Shown here piece after piece: positions 37,630 to 50,713 of a DNA stretch of 64,000 bases (position 1 is its first letter; every line of letters starts with the position of its first letter). The notes beneath the pieces are model-generated. The model was not told where the DNA came from and ran no database searches. It saw nothing but the letters and a program-made list of their open reading frames with translations. Origin of the DNA: Sanghuangporus weigelae (taxonomy: Eukaryota; Basidiomycota; Agaricomycetes; Hymenochaetales; Hymenochaetaceae). Made by a program: the position numbers and the translations under genes. Location of the stretch: positions 2,356,001 to 2,420,000 of the forward strand of contig CP137321.1 in NCBI GenBank assembly GCA_033182465.1, read 5' to 3'.

Positions 37630-39296
37630 ACTGTTCTTCTGCCCTTCTCATTTATCATCCTTTTTCTTTGGAAGACATCGATTTTCTGTGTAGGCACATA
37701 TTATCTCCTTAACGATCAATTGTTCCCCTGTGGCCAGGCATCGCCCGGGAAATCGTTGTCGTACTTAGCACATTATCTATTCTACCTTCCCTATCGTATT
37801 CATCCTTTTTTCTCGCACGTCTTGCTCCTGACTCCCATTTCACGAATGACGGGGTTTCTGGATACCCGATCCGTCATCACTAATTGCCTCCACTCCACGA
37901 ACCTTCATTGCCAAATCATCTGTAAGATCATTTCAAATGCGCACGTTATCCATCAACTTTCTGAATGCCTCCTCCTATAAGTTGTAACTAAATACTTGTG
38001 TGTGCGCTTGATCCAACGCGATTGAGCCATTCGCTTCGGGAGTGATCGTCGTTTTTCTTCGACCGCCATGATCCTCGGACGTTCGCGAATCCCACTCATT
38101 CCAAGTAGGCATCCCCGGACCCCCATCCCACTCCTCATCTGATCCGATATGTCGAGATCTCTCGGATCTCTCTCACAAACGCTGGCAAACCTACGCTCAA
38201 CAGAAATGTGTTTTCCTCACCTTCGCTTTATGGATAAGCTGGTATGATCCGAGTCATCTGCCAGAGCTACTCCATGCGCACGTACCCAAATGTGTTGATG
38301 ATCTTGGTCGAACAATCCTTCTGAACTGCGCTTTTGCCGTCCTCGTGAGCCTCTTTCACGTCTTCGTACCACTAGTTTCTTTCTCTTCCATTCTTGCGTG
38401 GGATTGGGATTGGACGCTGGTTTCATAACCGAACGAAAAAATGTTTACCTCAAGCAATAAATGGTCTCCATACCGAAGAGGCTGGACAAGGGACCTCGGA
38501 GATTTTCTAGACAGACAAAATGTTGCTTCTCGGCCAACTGGACGCTGCGAGACGCTGCGGCTCGTCAATCTTGAAGAGTACCCCTGAATGAATCGACTTT
38601 TTAATAACATGAAGGCGGCCGTGGAGGTGCTGTTGCCACGTTCCGCCATGTGCTACTCTGCCACGTCGACGTCGGCAACGGACTCGATCAACGATTTCCT
38701 GGTGCAAGGATTTTCATGACGCGCGTGATGGCGAAAATTATATTCGCCCGCGACAAACGTGATCTTCAGCAACGACCCACATGCCAGTCTGTGCCAGCTC
38801 ATATCCCCTGAAATAACTCAAGATCAAGCTACCCTGTCTCTGGAAAGAATGTCACATGTATTTTGGGCGCTTTGAGGTTCTCCGGAGCGACATACGCAAT
38901 TTTCTCCGAAAAACGTTTAGTTGGCAATATGTTTACTTCTGCACCACATACTGAATACGATGCTTCAGGGACCTTTTTTCGTCCTCTTGATGCCTCTGGC
39001 TTCCACTAGAAGACTTCCGAAGCGTGGTGAAAGGCTTCTCCTAAGTGCGTTCTGCGCAGGTGATGTTTTTCTCTGTCGTTTTTAGCAACCTGCAGTGCTC
39101 GCTTAATGATATTCGGGAGAGACATGTGCTTGACGACCGCGGTCGTTGTTACAAGAGATTCTTTCCTCTTTCTGGCATAAACAAACTCTGCCGGAGGGAA
39201 CGAAACGTATAAAAAGCCATGCTCTCGAGTGACTTGCAGACCAGGCTATAGGTCTATCTTCACGCTATTCTCTTTCCCTTCGTGCACATAACCGGC
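37630..39296. other. 1.7 kb region without a clear gene
   Basis: On the minus strand a possible two-exon frame (38426-37953) joins over a 46-base GTGAGG...CCAG intron, but in an alternative frame the same stretch reads DEEWDGGPGMPTWNEWDSRT, which looks more like protein. The two cannot both be right, so this may be a decayed gene. From about 38900 on is the promoter of the GH16 gene. Confidence 0.35.
39207..39213 (+). promoter_or_regulatory. TATA box of the first secreted GH16 gene
   Basis: TATAAAA lies 90 bases upstream of the start codon at 39297. The paralogue at 44285 has the same element at a similar distance. Confidence 0.5.
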
Positions 39297-40576
39297 ATGC
39301 CTGGTAGCATGTTCTTCCTTCTATCTGCACTTCTATCGCTCGGGCCTGCACTGGTGCCCGCCGCTACGTACTCTCTTTCAGATAACTTCGTGGGGGACGG
39401 CTTCCTCTCGGGTTTTGAACATCAAGCAATTGCTGACCCTACAAACGGACGAGTAACTTACGTCGACCAGGCGACTGCTCTCGCCGGCAATCTTACTTTT
39501 GCATCAAGTGACTCCTTTGTTATTCGTGCGGACGATACCACAGTTCTTGCTGCGTCGGATCCTGGGCGCAACAGCGTGAGAATCCGGAGTCTGACTACGT
39601 ATACTACCCATGTCATCGTGTAAGTACACTCTAATGCAGAATAATACGTGTTCTGCTCTGGCGATAATAAAGCTTACAATAAATGTTTCCAGCCTTGATA
39701 TTAGACACATGCCCCAAGGCTGCGCGACGTGGCCGGCAGCCTGGGAATCCCTAGAATCCGACTGGCCAGCGAGTGGCGAAGTCGATATCGTCGAAGGCGT
39801 TAATGACATTGATCCGAACGCGAGCACTCTCCACACAACTTCTGGCTGCACGATGCCAAGCAGTCGCGATATGACAGGGTAACAATCTACTCAGATATCT
39901 CGTAGCTTATCGCAACGCTAATTATCGTTTGATCGGTAGCACGACTACGCAGTTGGATTGCGACACTGCCGTAAATGGAAATGCTGGATGTGGTGTAGGG
40001 GTAGACAAGTCAAACTCGTACGGACCCGGCTTCAATGCTGCTGGCGGTGGATGGTATGTAATGGAAAGAACCGACTCGTTCATCCGCGTGTTCTTCTGGT
40101 CCCGCGAAGACTCGTCTGTGCCTGACGAGGTGCGAAACGGCGCATCGACTGTCAATCCTGACAACTATGTGAGCTCAGAACCTGATACTTGCCCGAGGCC
40201 AGAGACGTAATATCATCAATTAGGGAACACCCTACGCTCTTTTCCCCAACACAAGCTGCGATTTAGAGTCGCATTTTGGAGACAACAATATCATTATAAA
40301 CCTTACCTTCTGTAAGTATAAATCCAATCTCACTTGTGATCGGCACTTGCTTAATATACCTTTCTTCAGGCGGTGACTGGGCTGGTCAAGACTCGATCTT
40401 CAGCGGCGCTGGTTGTCCTGGGACCTGTGTCGGTGAGTGTATTATCCATCTCCATAGTATCTTATCCATCAATATCCTGATCCCATCATATTTATTTTAT
40501 AGACTATGTGAATAACAACCCATCTGCGTTCACGGACGCTTACTGGGAATTTGCCGCCGTGCGCGTGTATGAATAG
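39297..40576 (+). CDS. secreted GH16 glycoside hydrolase, copy 1
   Basis: The enzyme is predicted to cleave beta-1,3 or mixed-linkage glucans outside the cell. A signal peptide (MFFLLSALLSLGPALVPAA) is followed by YSLSDNFVGDGFLSGFEHQA, then GRVTYVDQATALAGNLTF and MPQGCATWPAAWE. The catalytic motif is GEVDIVEGVND (nucleophile and acid/base Glu flanking Asp). AGGGWYVMERTD, GGDWAGQD and the C-terminal AYWEFAAVRVYE match fungal GH16 laminarinase-like enzymes. Six exons with short introns. The ATG at 39309 is a possible alternative start. The paralogue at 44285 has the same exon plan; an inverted F-box gene lies between them. Confidence 0.92.
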
Positions 40577-41151
40577 GTCTGATACCGAAGAAGAAAAGCC
40601 GAGAGCTTGAGAGTCGTTGTCATTACTTATTGTCGTTCTTTATTATTCTTACGCATGGATGCGGATTTGCATTTATATATTCATTACGGATGGAAGTTCT
40701 TTCGTTTGTATTACTAGATATTTATCATTATACCCTTCTTGTTACTCGCTTAGGTGAAATCAATGAGTTGATAATTTATCATGACTGAGTCCGTCCAGCT
40801 GACTGGAGTGGGATGACTTACCGATTGGCCTCATCTGCCGTGGTCGCTATTATGATGCCTTGAATAAAGATTTATTCACAATTAGTCCAATACCATGAAA
40901 GAAATAGAGAATATACAGATTCATCCGTGCCTATCGCGGCTATTCTACATTAAGCAGAGATACTAAATTCTACAGTGTGTACAATCCTTGACAAGTTGAG
41001 AAAAAGGTGTGAGTTTGCGTGAATGAGGTGATCATAATCAAGAAAAGCCGTGCAGGATGAAGAGAAGTGATGATAGTAGGGTAGAACTTCATCTGTATGC
41101 AGACAGGGAAGGTCTGAAGAGATTAGATGGAAGTCGAAAGCGAGTGATAAC
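40577..41151. other. intergenic region between convergent genes
   Basis: This is A/T-rich 3' flank of GH16 copy 1 and of the F-box gene. No open frame of note. Confidence 0.5.
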
Positions 41152-43172
41152 CTATACTACAATGATATCTATTTCTCTGATAGTTCCATTACTGAAATCC
41201 TCAAACTGAATAGGGTAAAAGCGTGAGTATACATGATGATCATAGAAGAGGGCAGCGACTCACGTCCAATCCGATAATTCGTTCGCCGTCTAAGATGGCC
41301 GAATCCCAAGGCAGGACCATTTCGGTCTCTATGACGCGATACGGCAAGGCTGTCGTAAACGGCTCTTTGAAGACTTCCGGTACAAAGACCGTCGTTGGGT
41401 GTGTGACAATCTGGGATGGACAGACGGGCCAACGTTTGTTGCCAGTCAATTCATCGTAATCCCAGTCCTCGTCCTCATTGAACGGTTCGTCAGGTTTAGG
41501 ATAGGGGCGGATATTCTCTTCGTCTAAATCGTCCGCATACCCGCGGCGCTCGTTGCGGAGATTAAAGTCGTACAAGGCGATGGAAGAGGCAGGTGCATTA
41601 GGAAGGACCGCACGGCTGCTCATCGCGATATATCGCGAACCATATGCATACATGCCCATTGAAGGAGTCACAGAATCGAGACCCCATCGGGTCTGATGAA
41701 CCCACTGACCCGCATGTACGTGGGGGAAGCGCTTGTTACGATGATGCCTGCGTTTATACATGTGCATTCTCTCGTGTTCGCAACGAGCTTCAGAACCTCC
41801 TCCGGTTGCCTTCACCTCTAAATCCACCATAGTATTTTCCCCGCCATGAGCCCGTTCGATGAGCGCCATCAGTTCCAGACTCCCTTCTCGCGCTAGGGAA
41901 GCATAGCGAGCTAGAAGGCGCCGGGGGATTGCAGCAACCTGTTGCAAATTGTAGTCCCTCCCAGTGGTTCTTGACATTCCAGGAGGGAGGAAGTGATAAT
42001 CAAGAGACAAGATTATAACCGCTTCTTCGGCGTCTGGGGCGAAAGTCGGGATATCTCCAGTCGGATGAGACGCGAGTGTCGAAGCGGTAGCGAAAGGTTG
42101 AGCACGCAAGTCGATATGGTGGAGCCCGTTACGCACAACGGGTTCAGGTAATAGCAGCGAGACGTCATGCCTCAGGGAGTCAGCCGTATTGTCAAAATGA
42201 AATATATTGAGCAGGCTATTGTAGGTGGATGGAATGACCACCGAGTCCGGGGTGACAAAACAGAATGTTTGCCAAGTTTCTCCGTTAGCATGTGAACTCA
42301 TTGTCTATTCGTAAAAGTCCATTGAGTTAGACTTAAAGATGAGAAAGAACAACAACGTACAGCCTTGAAGACGCCAGTGGTCCAGTCGACCAGAAGGAAC
42401 ATGTCAAAAGCGTCTCGGTGGGTTACATGGGCTTCCCGTGTGAGCAGTATGCCAACGTGGTTTCCGCAAATTTCAACTAGTGGTTCGAATTCCGTTATCG
42501 GAGAAACAAATCGGTGAGATAGGATGCTTCGGGCGGATGCAGGATGGACTTCGTTTGTTGAAATTGATTTTGCATATAGATTACACGACACCGTGTAGAG
42601 ACGACCGGTCCTGTTTATCCAGTAACATGAGTATCCTCCAGAAGATCGATGGAGACTAGCACCAACCTGAAGTTTGTAACCTCGATACCGATAACGAGAT
42701 CCCTATGCACATCCACAGCAAAGTCGGCAAGAGTCGCATCGAACGTGAGTCGCTCCGGAGTAGAGACGGTGTTAGGCTGGCGTCGAGAAGGTAGCCTGAA
42801 CCATTCCACTGTGGTCGTGGTCATTCGAGTCTCATCGATCGACTCAATGGCACGGAAAAAGAAGCCACCAGATACGTCGAATAGTTCACCTGTCCCGGAG
42901 AGCTGTATCTGCCGACGACAAAGCCAATGAAGATTCGCCCACGCAGCGTTAAGTTGCCATAACGCTTCGAATTTATCTTCTCTTGGTAAAAGAGAATTCG
43001 TGTCGTCGCGGACGCCCGCCGCTCCAAGTTCAATCGTGAAAGCCAACTCCTTGTTCGAATCTATCAGGGCGCAAAAGTGCTTAGACAATGCACGGCAGAT
43101 CAAAACATCCCGGAAGGGCAGATTGAATAATGTACAGAGCTGCAGTTCGATAGGGAGTAGAAGAAGTGACAT
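41152..43172 (-). CDS. F-box protein
   Basis: F-box proteins recruit substrates to SCF ubiquitin ligases through Skp1. The N-terminal F-box reads LLPIELQLCTLFNLPFRDVL, then CRALSKHFCALIDSNKEL. The remainder is a long, probably beta-rich region (LAGNHVGILL-type strands such as EICGNHVGILLTREAHVTHR, FVTPDSVVIPSTYNSLLNIF, YGSRYIAMSSRAVLPNAPAS) of the kind common in agaricomycete F-box families, with no WD or LRR signature that I can see. Four exons; the last small exon (FEDFSNGTIREIDIIVV) gives the stop at 41152. It lies between the two GH16 paralogues on the opposite strand. Substrate unknown. Confidence 0.8.
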
Positions 43173-44284
43173 GGCTATTTGGACTGGGTGCTCGTGGTAA
43201 GCGTCTAAGTTTGGAGTGCAGATGAAGGAGTGCTGTATTTATAGAAGCGCATTGCGGTTGTGGCAAGTTTCCTTTTCTTTCTTAGCCGAGTGGTCGATCC
43301 TCTTTGACCAAATATTCAAGCCACGTCACATTCACAGTTCAAATACATGAACGGGACGAAGTGCGCTTCTTTGAGGCCAGGTTGGATCATCTACTGTGCA
43401 CAGGTACGGTAGACGACAGTAGTCAAGCAAATTCCGCACTCAGGGGTCAGTTCCTTGTCTGTGATACCGTGAGAATTGCTCACCATTTCTACTCATACCG
43501 AGTCCGAAAGCACTATTCAAGATTGATCTTGTCAAGTTTCGCTGACCGAGACTGAAATAATAGACATTCAGGTAGAGTAAGGGCAAATTTTCATGCCAGT
43601 CGGGCATCCATTCAAGTGCTTAGTCCACTCTTCACGTCATTGCTGTATGTAAAGCAGAGAATTGTTACACTAACAGGAACAGTCTGGAGAAATAAATACC
43701 TGTGTCAGTTAATCGTAAAAACTGTAATGAGAAAAGGTACAGGTTTCATTGCAGACGAACTGACGTGTTCCTTCGCCAAGATCGTGGGAATCGAATACTG
43801 TTCATGATCAGGTTACATATGTATAAACTTGATCAATCTTGCGACCGTCGTTCATGTCAGAAACAAAGAAAGGAGCAAACGGGAGGGGGGATTAGCTTTG
43901 AAACCTGAAGCATCACCGTCACGGATATTGGGAAGATCCACGGATGATCCTGGATGATCTAATACTGGAGTCTGGACTTACTGCTTGTATTTGTGGTCGA
44001 TCTGCTCTTCCATTCTGGATCTTCACTTCAGAAAGCCGACGAACGGGAATAGTTCAGTGCTTTATTCCCTATAGAATATTAATCTATATGAAACAGGCCT
44101 GCAAATATATACGCAGCAGCTAAACGGAGACTGAGCGCAGAGCAAGAGCTCCGTGTTCGCGGCCCCTTCGTGCGTGAAAAGTGTATAAAATCGCATCTAA
44201 CGATCGATTATTTCCTCCATTCTTTCCCTCCTCTTCTACGCGTCGAGACGCTGTGTAGTCCTGCGGCCGTAAGCTTTCCTCTTC
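43173..44284. other. intergenic region with the GH16 copy 2 promoter
   Basis: This is a 1.1 kb divergent region between the F-box gene and GH16 copy 2. Short frames (up to 83 codons) have no features. A TATAAAA lies at 44184-44190. Confidence 0.45.
44184..44190 (+). promoter_or_regulatory. TATA box of the second secreted GH16 gene
   Basis: TATAAAA lies 101 bases upstream of the start codon at 44285, matching the arrangement in copy 1. Confidence 0.5.
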
Positions 44285-45559
44285 ATGCGACAATTCTTGC
44301 TGTCTGGATTGCTTTGGCTCGTGTTGTTGGGATCATCATTCGTGTCAGCTGGCTTGTACCTCCTGTCAGATAACTACGTAGGGCATGGCTTTCTGCATGG
44401 TTTCGAGCATCAAGCGATAGAAGATCCGACGAACGGACGGGTAACTTATGTCGACTTGCCTACTGCTCTTGAGCACAACCTAACATTCGCGTCGTGGGAT
44501 ACCTTCATCATCCGATCCGATGATAAAACGGTCCTTGCTCCAACGGATCCAGGTCGCATGAGTGTGCGGATCAGGAGTCTTAAAACATATACTTCCCACG
44601 TCATCGTGTAAGCATTGAAACCGAGCACTATCTTTTCTGGTTGATTTCTGAGTATTTAAACTGATAATTCTGTAATTAAAGACTAGATGTTCGGCATATG
44701 CCCCAAGGATGCGCGACCTGGCCAGCAGTTTGGGAAACGCGTGAAGCGGACTGGCCAGAAGGTGGAGAAGTCGATATCATAGAAGGGGTGAACGACCAGG
44801 AACCCAACCAAAGCACGCTTCATACGACCGCCGGTTGCACCATGCCAGAGAATCGTATCATGGATGGGTAAGACTTCTCGCAACAGTTCGTAAAGCGGAA
44901 ATTAAAACCGTCCACCGTATCCTAGCACAGCGGCCCAGCTCGATTGCGACTGGACTGTGAACTATAACGCAGGATGCGGTGTGGGCTCTGGAAAGACGAA
45001 CAGCTATGGACCTTCATTCAACGCCGCTGGCGGAGGATGGTACGCCATGGAGCGTAATGACAATCTCATCCGCGTGTTCTCCTGGTCGCGGAATGACCCA
45101 TCTGTGCCGCATGAGGTCTCAAGAGGGTCACCCACAGTCAACACGGATAAATGGGTATATGAGATCCTCGCGTTTGTTGTGCTTGGTAGATAATCACCTT
45201 CTCCTAGGGCATACCAGTTGCATTGTTCCCCTGCGATAACTGCGATTTCTCCAAACACTTCGGAGAGAACAATATCATTATTAATCTTTCCCTCTGTGAG
45301 TGCCTCCTATCTTGCGTATCGAAATATCTGAGCGCCCAGTTTCGTGTTCGCTTTCATGTTAGGCGGTGATTGGGCTGGCCAGGACGAACTTTTCCATCAA
45401 GCAGGGTGTCCGGGCAACTGTACCGGTCCGTCAATCTGTCGTATCATTTTCTTATATTTGCTGACTGTCTTTTCCGTGTCCGCAGATTATGTCAACAATA
45501 ATCCAGAATCATTCAAGGATGCCTACTGGGACATCGCTGCTGTCCGAGTGTATGAATGA
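44285..45559 (+). CDS. secreted GH16 glycoside hydrolase, copy 2
   Basis: This is a paralogue of the gene at 39297 with the same exon structure. It has a signal peptide (MRQFLLSGLLWLVLLGSSFV), then YLLSDNYVGHGFLHGFEHQA and GRVTYVDLPTALEHNLTF. The catalytic motif is GEVDIIEGVND. Matching blocks are AGGGWYAMERND, NNIIINLSLC, GGDWAGQD and AYWDIAAVRVYE. By eye about two thirds of residues are identical to copy 1, so the duplication is not recent. An extracellular beta-glucanase role is inferred from the family. Both copies have TATA boxes at similar distances. Confidence 0.92.
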
Positions 45560-45878
45560 ATTTAGCACAAACACTGCGGCCGACGTTTTCGGAAATTATT
45601 CCCCTGGATACGAAATTGCAACTGAGTCCTGCACGTGCATCACTTCAGACATGGCACTTCACTCGCTACAAACAGGCTTCTTTCTTGTAATCACCACTAC
45701 TACTGTCATTTCACTACTACTGTCATTTCCTAGTAGACCATTCTTTTCACAATATACACTTTATAGTATTGTACATAAATGGAGGTGCGTTACGTAATAT
45801 AGTACGTTAGAAGAAATTTCGAAAGATCGACGTTAAATTTAGACGCGTCTGCAGATTCTGCACACTTTCTTCTTTACT
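45560..45878. other. short intergenic region GH16 copy 2 - NOP9
   Basis: 318 bases. It holds a near-direct repeat CACTACTACTGTCATTTC around 45700-45730 and nothing else recognised. Confidence 0.45.
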
Positions 45879-48764
45879 ATGCCTCGAGAAAATAGGAAGC
45901 GTGGCAAGAAACACAAAAAGCAGCAGCAGGATGAAGCAGCGCACTCCATCGAAGCCGAGTATCGCGAGGAAGGGGGAAAACAGACTCGCGGACCTTCGTG
46001 GATTGTCGAAAGAAACAGGCACGGAGTCGATGATGCCGAAGGTCGCTCCTTGGACGCGCCGTTCGGATATGCCGACCCGGACTTGAAAGCGTACTTCAAG
46101 ACTGTGGACGAAAAGTTGCGCGAGTGGCAGGAAACTGATGAAGCCGAGAGGTTTGATGGAGGAGAAACTGCTGATCCAAATGAGGGTGAGTGTAAAGGCA
46201 CAAGTTATTCATTTCACGACGAGGCAGGTTGCTGAGCAGGCATATAGAACGGAGGATGTTTCTCGTCGCCGCCCTTCAAGAACTATCAGGGAAAGAGAAA
46301 CAGCTTGCGACAGATCCTGAGTGTTCGAATATTTTGGAACGGATGGCCTATTCCATGGATGACTTTGTGAAGAGGGTGCTTGTGGATCGTTTAGCAGGCT
46401 CGTAAGTTGCAAAGCGCGTTGCACATAACTAATGAGTACTCATGGTAAATAAGATACGAGGCTCTTTCTAGACATCGGTTCGGCTCTCATGTCGTGCAGA
46501 CACTCCTGTCAGTTGCAAAAGGAGCAGTTTGTCGCGAAGTTAGATCACTTGATTTGACCGCTTTTTTTTTGCTGATGCTTTTTGCGTAGGCAAGAGGAGT
46601 CATCTCTCCATCTCCAGAAGCCGAGGAGGATGAGGACGAAAGGGGACATTTGCCACTTTTGACAGAACTCATTATCAACATTTGTGACGAGCTTCTTCCT
46701 TCCACGACGAGCCTCAGTATGGATCCTTTCGCCTCTCATGTTCTCCGTGCACTGTTCCTTCTTCTTTGCCCGTCCCTTCCATCTGCTTCAGATGCTTCCT
46801 CGATTCTTCGCTCAAAAAAGAGTGCAAAACATCGCGCTAGACAAGGCCCCATGAAATCCATTTTAACAGACAATGCTGAGCAGGATGACAACGTCGACGG
46901 CAAGGGCAAGGCCAAAGCGGTTTCAGCCTACCCAGCGGAGTTCGAGAGTGCAGCACGCAGATTCGTTAAGAAGGTGCGAGACGAGCTGAATGGCAACGAG
47001 GTTCGAGCGCTTGCAGCTGATAAAGTAGCATGCCCAGTTCTGGTAGTAAGTCTTCTTTTGCACCCGTCTGTGAATTCTACGATCAGAAGCAGGCTAAACG
47101 AAAGTTTGGGGTTTTTTTAGCTTTTGCTTGAGATGGAATCGATACAAGGCGACTCATACGGTCTCGGATCTTTGATGGATAGCGTGTCAGCCGGCCTTAT
47201 CTCTACGACTCGTGAGTCTTCACACCGCACTGCTTCATGGAGATTTTCACCCAATAAGATATGTAGACGAAGGTTCGCGGGGAAAGCTAGAGCCATCTGA
47301 CTACGTCATGACTCTTCTGCGTGAAGCAACGGCTTCACACCTCCTCGAACGACTCGTGGCTTTAGCACCAGAATCGGCGTTTGACGCAATGTGGGACCTC
47401 TATTTCGTCGGTCTGTCAACCAGAGACTCGCTGGTAGGAGGACGTACTGACTGATGTGACTTAGGCAAACTGAATAGACTTGCAACGCATCCCGTGGCGA
47501 ATTTTGTAGTTGCGCGTGCTGTTGAACGTGCAAATGACAAGCAACTTTCGTCGGTGCTTGAGGAATTAAAAGGCGTTTGGCCAAAGCTTACAAGTCCGTG
47601 TATAACCCTTTTCTTCTGGTTTATTGATCGCTCTAATTGTATCGGGTATCCGGGTATCACAGAAAATGCGAGAACTGGGGTGCTGAAGGCCCTTGTGGAT
47701 CGAACAGTGCAATTGAAAAGCAAGCAGGAAGATGCTGTCCAGGTAAGAGTCGATCTGGGACCTTGGACGTGTGTAGAAGCTGAGCAAACGCTCAGGCAAC
47801 ATTCGATGCTTTTGGTTTCCATGACTCCGAAGAGCAAGAATCTCTCGTAGAATGTATACTTTACTTGAAGACCTTCAGCGATTTCGACAACATACTCAAA
47901 CAAGCATTGGTAACTCTCAAGGAGGGCGAAAATGCTGCCGAAATACCTTTGCCATCGGAGCCGACAGTACAAGGCTCGCTTCTCATTCAGTCTTTAGTCC
48001 GGCTCGACGCGCCGCACAATCAACCAATTATTCAAAGTCTCATTCGACTTCCCGCACCTCGTCTTCTAGCTGTTGCTCATCATCCTACAAGCTCGCGCAT
48101 TCTCGACGCGTTCCTCAGCTCTCCCACCATACCTCCAAGCGCTCGACGACAGCTCATACTCGCGTTCCAAGGTCACTTCCCAGCGCTTGTTGATCATCGC
48201 ATCGGACAGCACGTAGGCGAGCGATTGTGGGGCGCAGCCGATCCGTATTTGAAGGAGAAAATTGCGAGAGGCTTGATCCCTCATGAGAATCTGCTCCTTG
48301 GATCGCGTTATGGGAAGTTCTTCTTACGAGGGCTGAACTTGTATCTTCTGAAGCGGGATCCGGAGAAGTGGAAGACACAGCAGGTGCAGAATGGGCGGAC
48401 TGTCGCTGCTAAGACCGAAGTGAAGAAGGTGGAGTACAAGAAAGTCAGATATACAGTCGAGGCGACATCTCAGAACGAGGCAAGAGGAAGACAAGAAGAG
48501 AAAGGGCGCAAGCGAAAACAGAAGAGAAAGGCAGAAGCTCAGGACGTGATCGATGAATTATTTGACTCGACTTTTGGTAAACGGCAGAAGAAGGGCAATC
48601 TCAATACGGATGCGGACGCAACCGCGATGCAGGTCGATACTCGACAGTCGATCAACAAGTCGAAAGAGAAGGATTTGCTAGGTGATGAGCAGCTTGGTAG
48701 TGTCTTCACTGCCATTCGAAACGCACCAAAAGAATTGAAACCCAGCGGGAAAAAGAAGAAATAG
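45879..48764 (+). CDS. NOP9: NOP9, nucleolar Pumilio-repeat protein
   Basis: Nop9 binds pre-rRNA through PUF repeats and controls cleavage at the 3' end of 18S rRNA. A basic N-terminus ([17 protein letters not shown]) precedes [23 protein letters not shown]-type repeats include [87 protein letters not shown] and [20 protein letters not shown], then [15 protein letters not shown] after a [20 protein letters not shown] block that is typical of Nop9. A Lys-rich nucleolar tail ends PSGKKKK. About nine exons with short introns. Repeat number and layout agree with the family; the start is the first ATG in frame. Confidence 0.9.
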
Positions 48765-48970
48765 TAAACCGTTCTTCTCTTACCACACGTTAACAATCTT
48801 TTCTGATACTCTCTTCTGTTACTTCAGGTCAACTTTTTAATTGCATCTTGTACTGCTTTCGAATCTAAATTTAGTCCTTGATAAGCTGCTCACATCTTGG
48901 CGAACGCGGATCACATGTGCCTGATCCGCTGAATTCATCCCTATCACCTGTTTGATAAGTAAGTACTGTA
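48765..48970. other. short intergenic region NOP9 - M20 hydrolase
   Basis: 206 bases between a stop and the next start on the same strand. No motif recognised. Confidence 0.4.
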
Positions 48971-50713
48971 ATGCTCTTCGACTTTGACAGCCAACTCCCC
49001 GCCACTCTGACCGACATGGCCAACACTCTCAGCGTCAATGCAGCGCGAATCAACTCGGATCTTATGGAATCTTGCCAATGGGGATCGTAGGTGTTTCCTA
49101 ATAATTACCAGTACAGTCTTCGAGTCTTACTCACGTTCTGGGTTGCAGAACACCAGACGGTGGAATGAGTGAGCTGGCCGAGCTTTAGCTTTTAAGTTGA
49201 GAGCCTCGAAATGAGAAACCCCGAATAGATCGCTTGACTTTGAATGATGATGATAAAAAAGTGCGTGAATGGTTTGTCGAGCAGGTGAAGAAGTACGGAT
49301 GTTCAGTCAAGGTACGTCTCTTCCTTCCCTATAATCAAAAGCTATTTTCCAGCTACTGCCATTTATAGGTAGACGAAGTTGGAAATATCTTCGCAATACG
49401 ACCCGGGAAGCACGACAGTCTTCCACCGATTGGGATGGGCAGCCATCTCGACACACAGCCTGCAGGCGGGAAGTACGATGGTATCGTCGGCGTGCACTGT
49501 GCTCTTGAGGTGCTGAAGACGCTGCATGAGAATAATGTCGAGACGTATGCACCTGTTGCGGTGATTGATTGGACGAATGAGGAGGGTGCACGGTTCCCGC
49601 CTGCGATGCTGTGCTCCGGTGTTTGGGCAGGGAAGTTCTCGAAGGAATACGCGTGAGTCTATACTTCGTTTCCTTCCTATGTTCGTACTCGATATTTATT
49701 GGCTGTGCTAGTTACGACCGGACGGATTTGAAAGGATTGAAGTTTGGAGAGGAGCTTGAGCGTATCGGATTCAAAGGCGACACTCCTGCTTCATATGAGG
49801 CGAATAAGCTATCTGCTCATTACGAAGTACATATCGAGCAAGGGCCGATTCTCGAGGCAGAGGATAAGCCTATCGGAGTCGTTACAGGTGTACAAGGCAA
49901 GTCTGATCCCTCCCTTCCTTCCTGCTTTTCTTCGTTCTGAGTACGACATATCTGCAGCAATAAGCTGGTTCAACGTCGAACTCCGAGGACGCGAACAACA
50001 CTGCGGGACGACGCCCATGGACAAGCGCGCCGACACGCTCCTCACAGCAGCCAAAATGATCGTCGCAATTAATTCCATCGCGCTCCGCACGCCGGGCGGC
50101 CTCGCGTCTGTGGCGGTCATCAACTCGTCGCCGCAGAGCATCAACACCCTCGCGTCCTCCGTGCAGTTCAACATTGACGTGCGCGCAAGGGACGACGATA
50201 TGCTCGCGTCATTAGAGAGCGAGCTGGAGAAGGCATGTTGGGAGATTGCAGATGATGCAGGTGTGGAAATGAGAGTCTGGGAGAGGTTTTGGAATGCGAG
50301 GAAGACCGTGTTTGATGAGCGGTGTGTGGGCTTCGTTAAGGAAGCTGTCCAGGAAGCGGGTCTCGGTTGGAGAGAGATACAGAGTGGGGCAGGACATGAT
50401 TCGTACGTGATCGATTCTATGCATTATAGATTACGCTGTAATGACTGACAAGTATCATGGTTGTACATTTAGCGTGTACACGGCAAGCAGAGTCCCAACG
50501 TCTATGATCTTCGTGAGATGCAAAGATGGAATCTCGCACAACCCTGCTGAATATGCATCTCCGGAAGACATGTATGTTTATTCTTCGTTCCAACCCATAG
50601 CCAAACTACAATTATTGATCGAAATCTTTTGCAGCGCCGCTGGAGCCACTGTCCTTCTAGGCGCGGTCCTCAGGTACGACGCGTACTTGAATTCGAGAGA
50701 GACAGGAAAATAG
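48971..50713 (+). CDS. M20-family N-carbamoyl-amino-acid hydrolase / ureidopropionase-like
   Basis: Hydantoinase/carbamoylase enzymes hydrolyse N-carbamoyl amino acids, using two metal ions, in pyrimidine or hydantoin breakdown. The start MLFDFDSQLPATLTDMANTL leads to SCQWGSTPDGGMNRLTLNDD. Metal-binding motifs are GMGSHLDTQPAGGKYDGIVG (His and Asp) and DWTNEEGARFPPAM (Glu pair). LSAHYEVHIEQGPILEAE supplies the next conserved His/Glu block, and GREQHCGTTPMDKRADTLLT the dimerisation-domain signature. The C-terminus has QSGAGHDSVYTASRVPTSMI and ISHNPAEYASPEDI. All catalytic positions I know are present. Seven or so exons; the ATG at 49016 is a possible alternative start. Substrate cannot be fixed from sequence. 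Confidence 0.85.

Noticed and set aside
42480-42495. GGTTCGAATTCC resembling a tRNA B box
   Set aside because: It lies in F-box coding sequence with no A box or cloverleaf pairing nearby.
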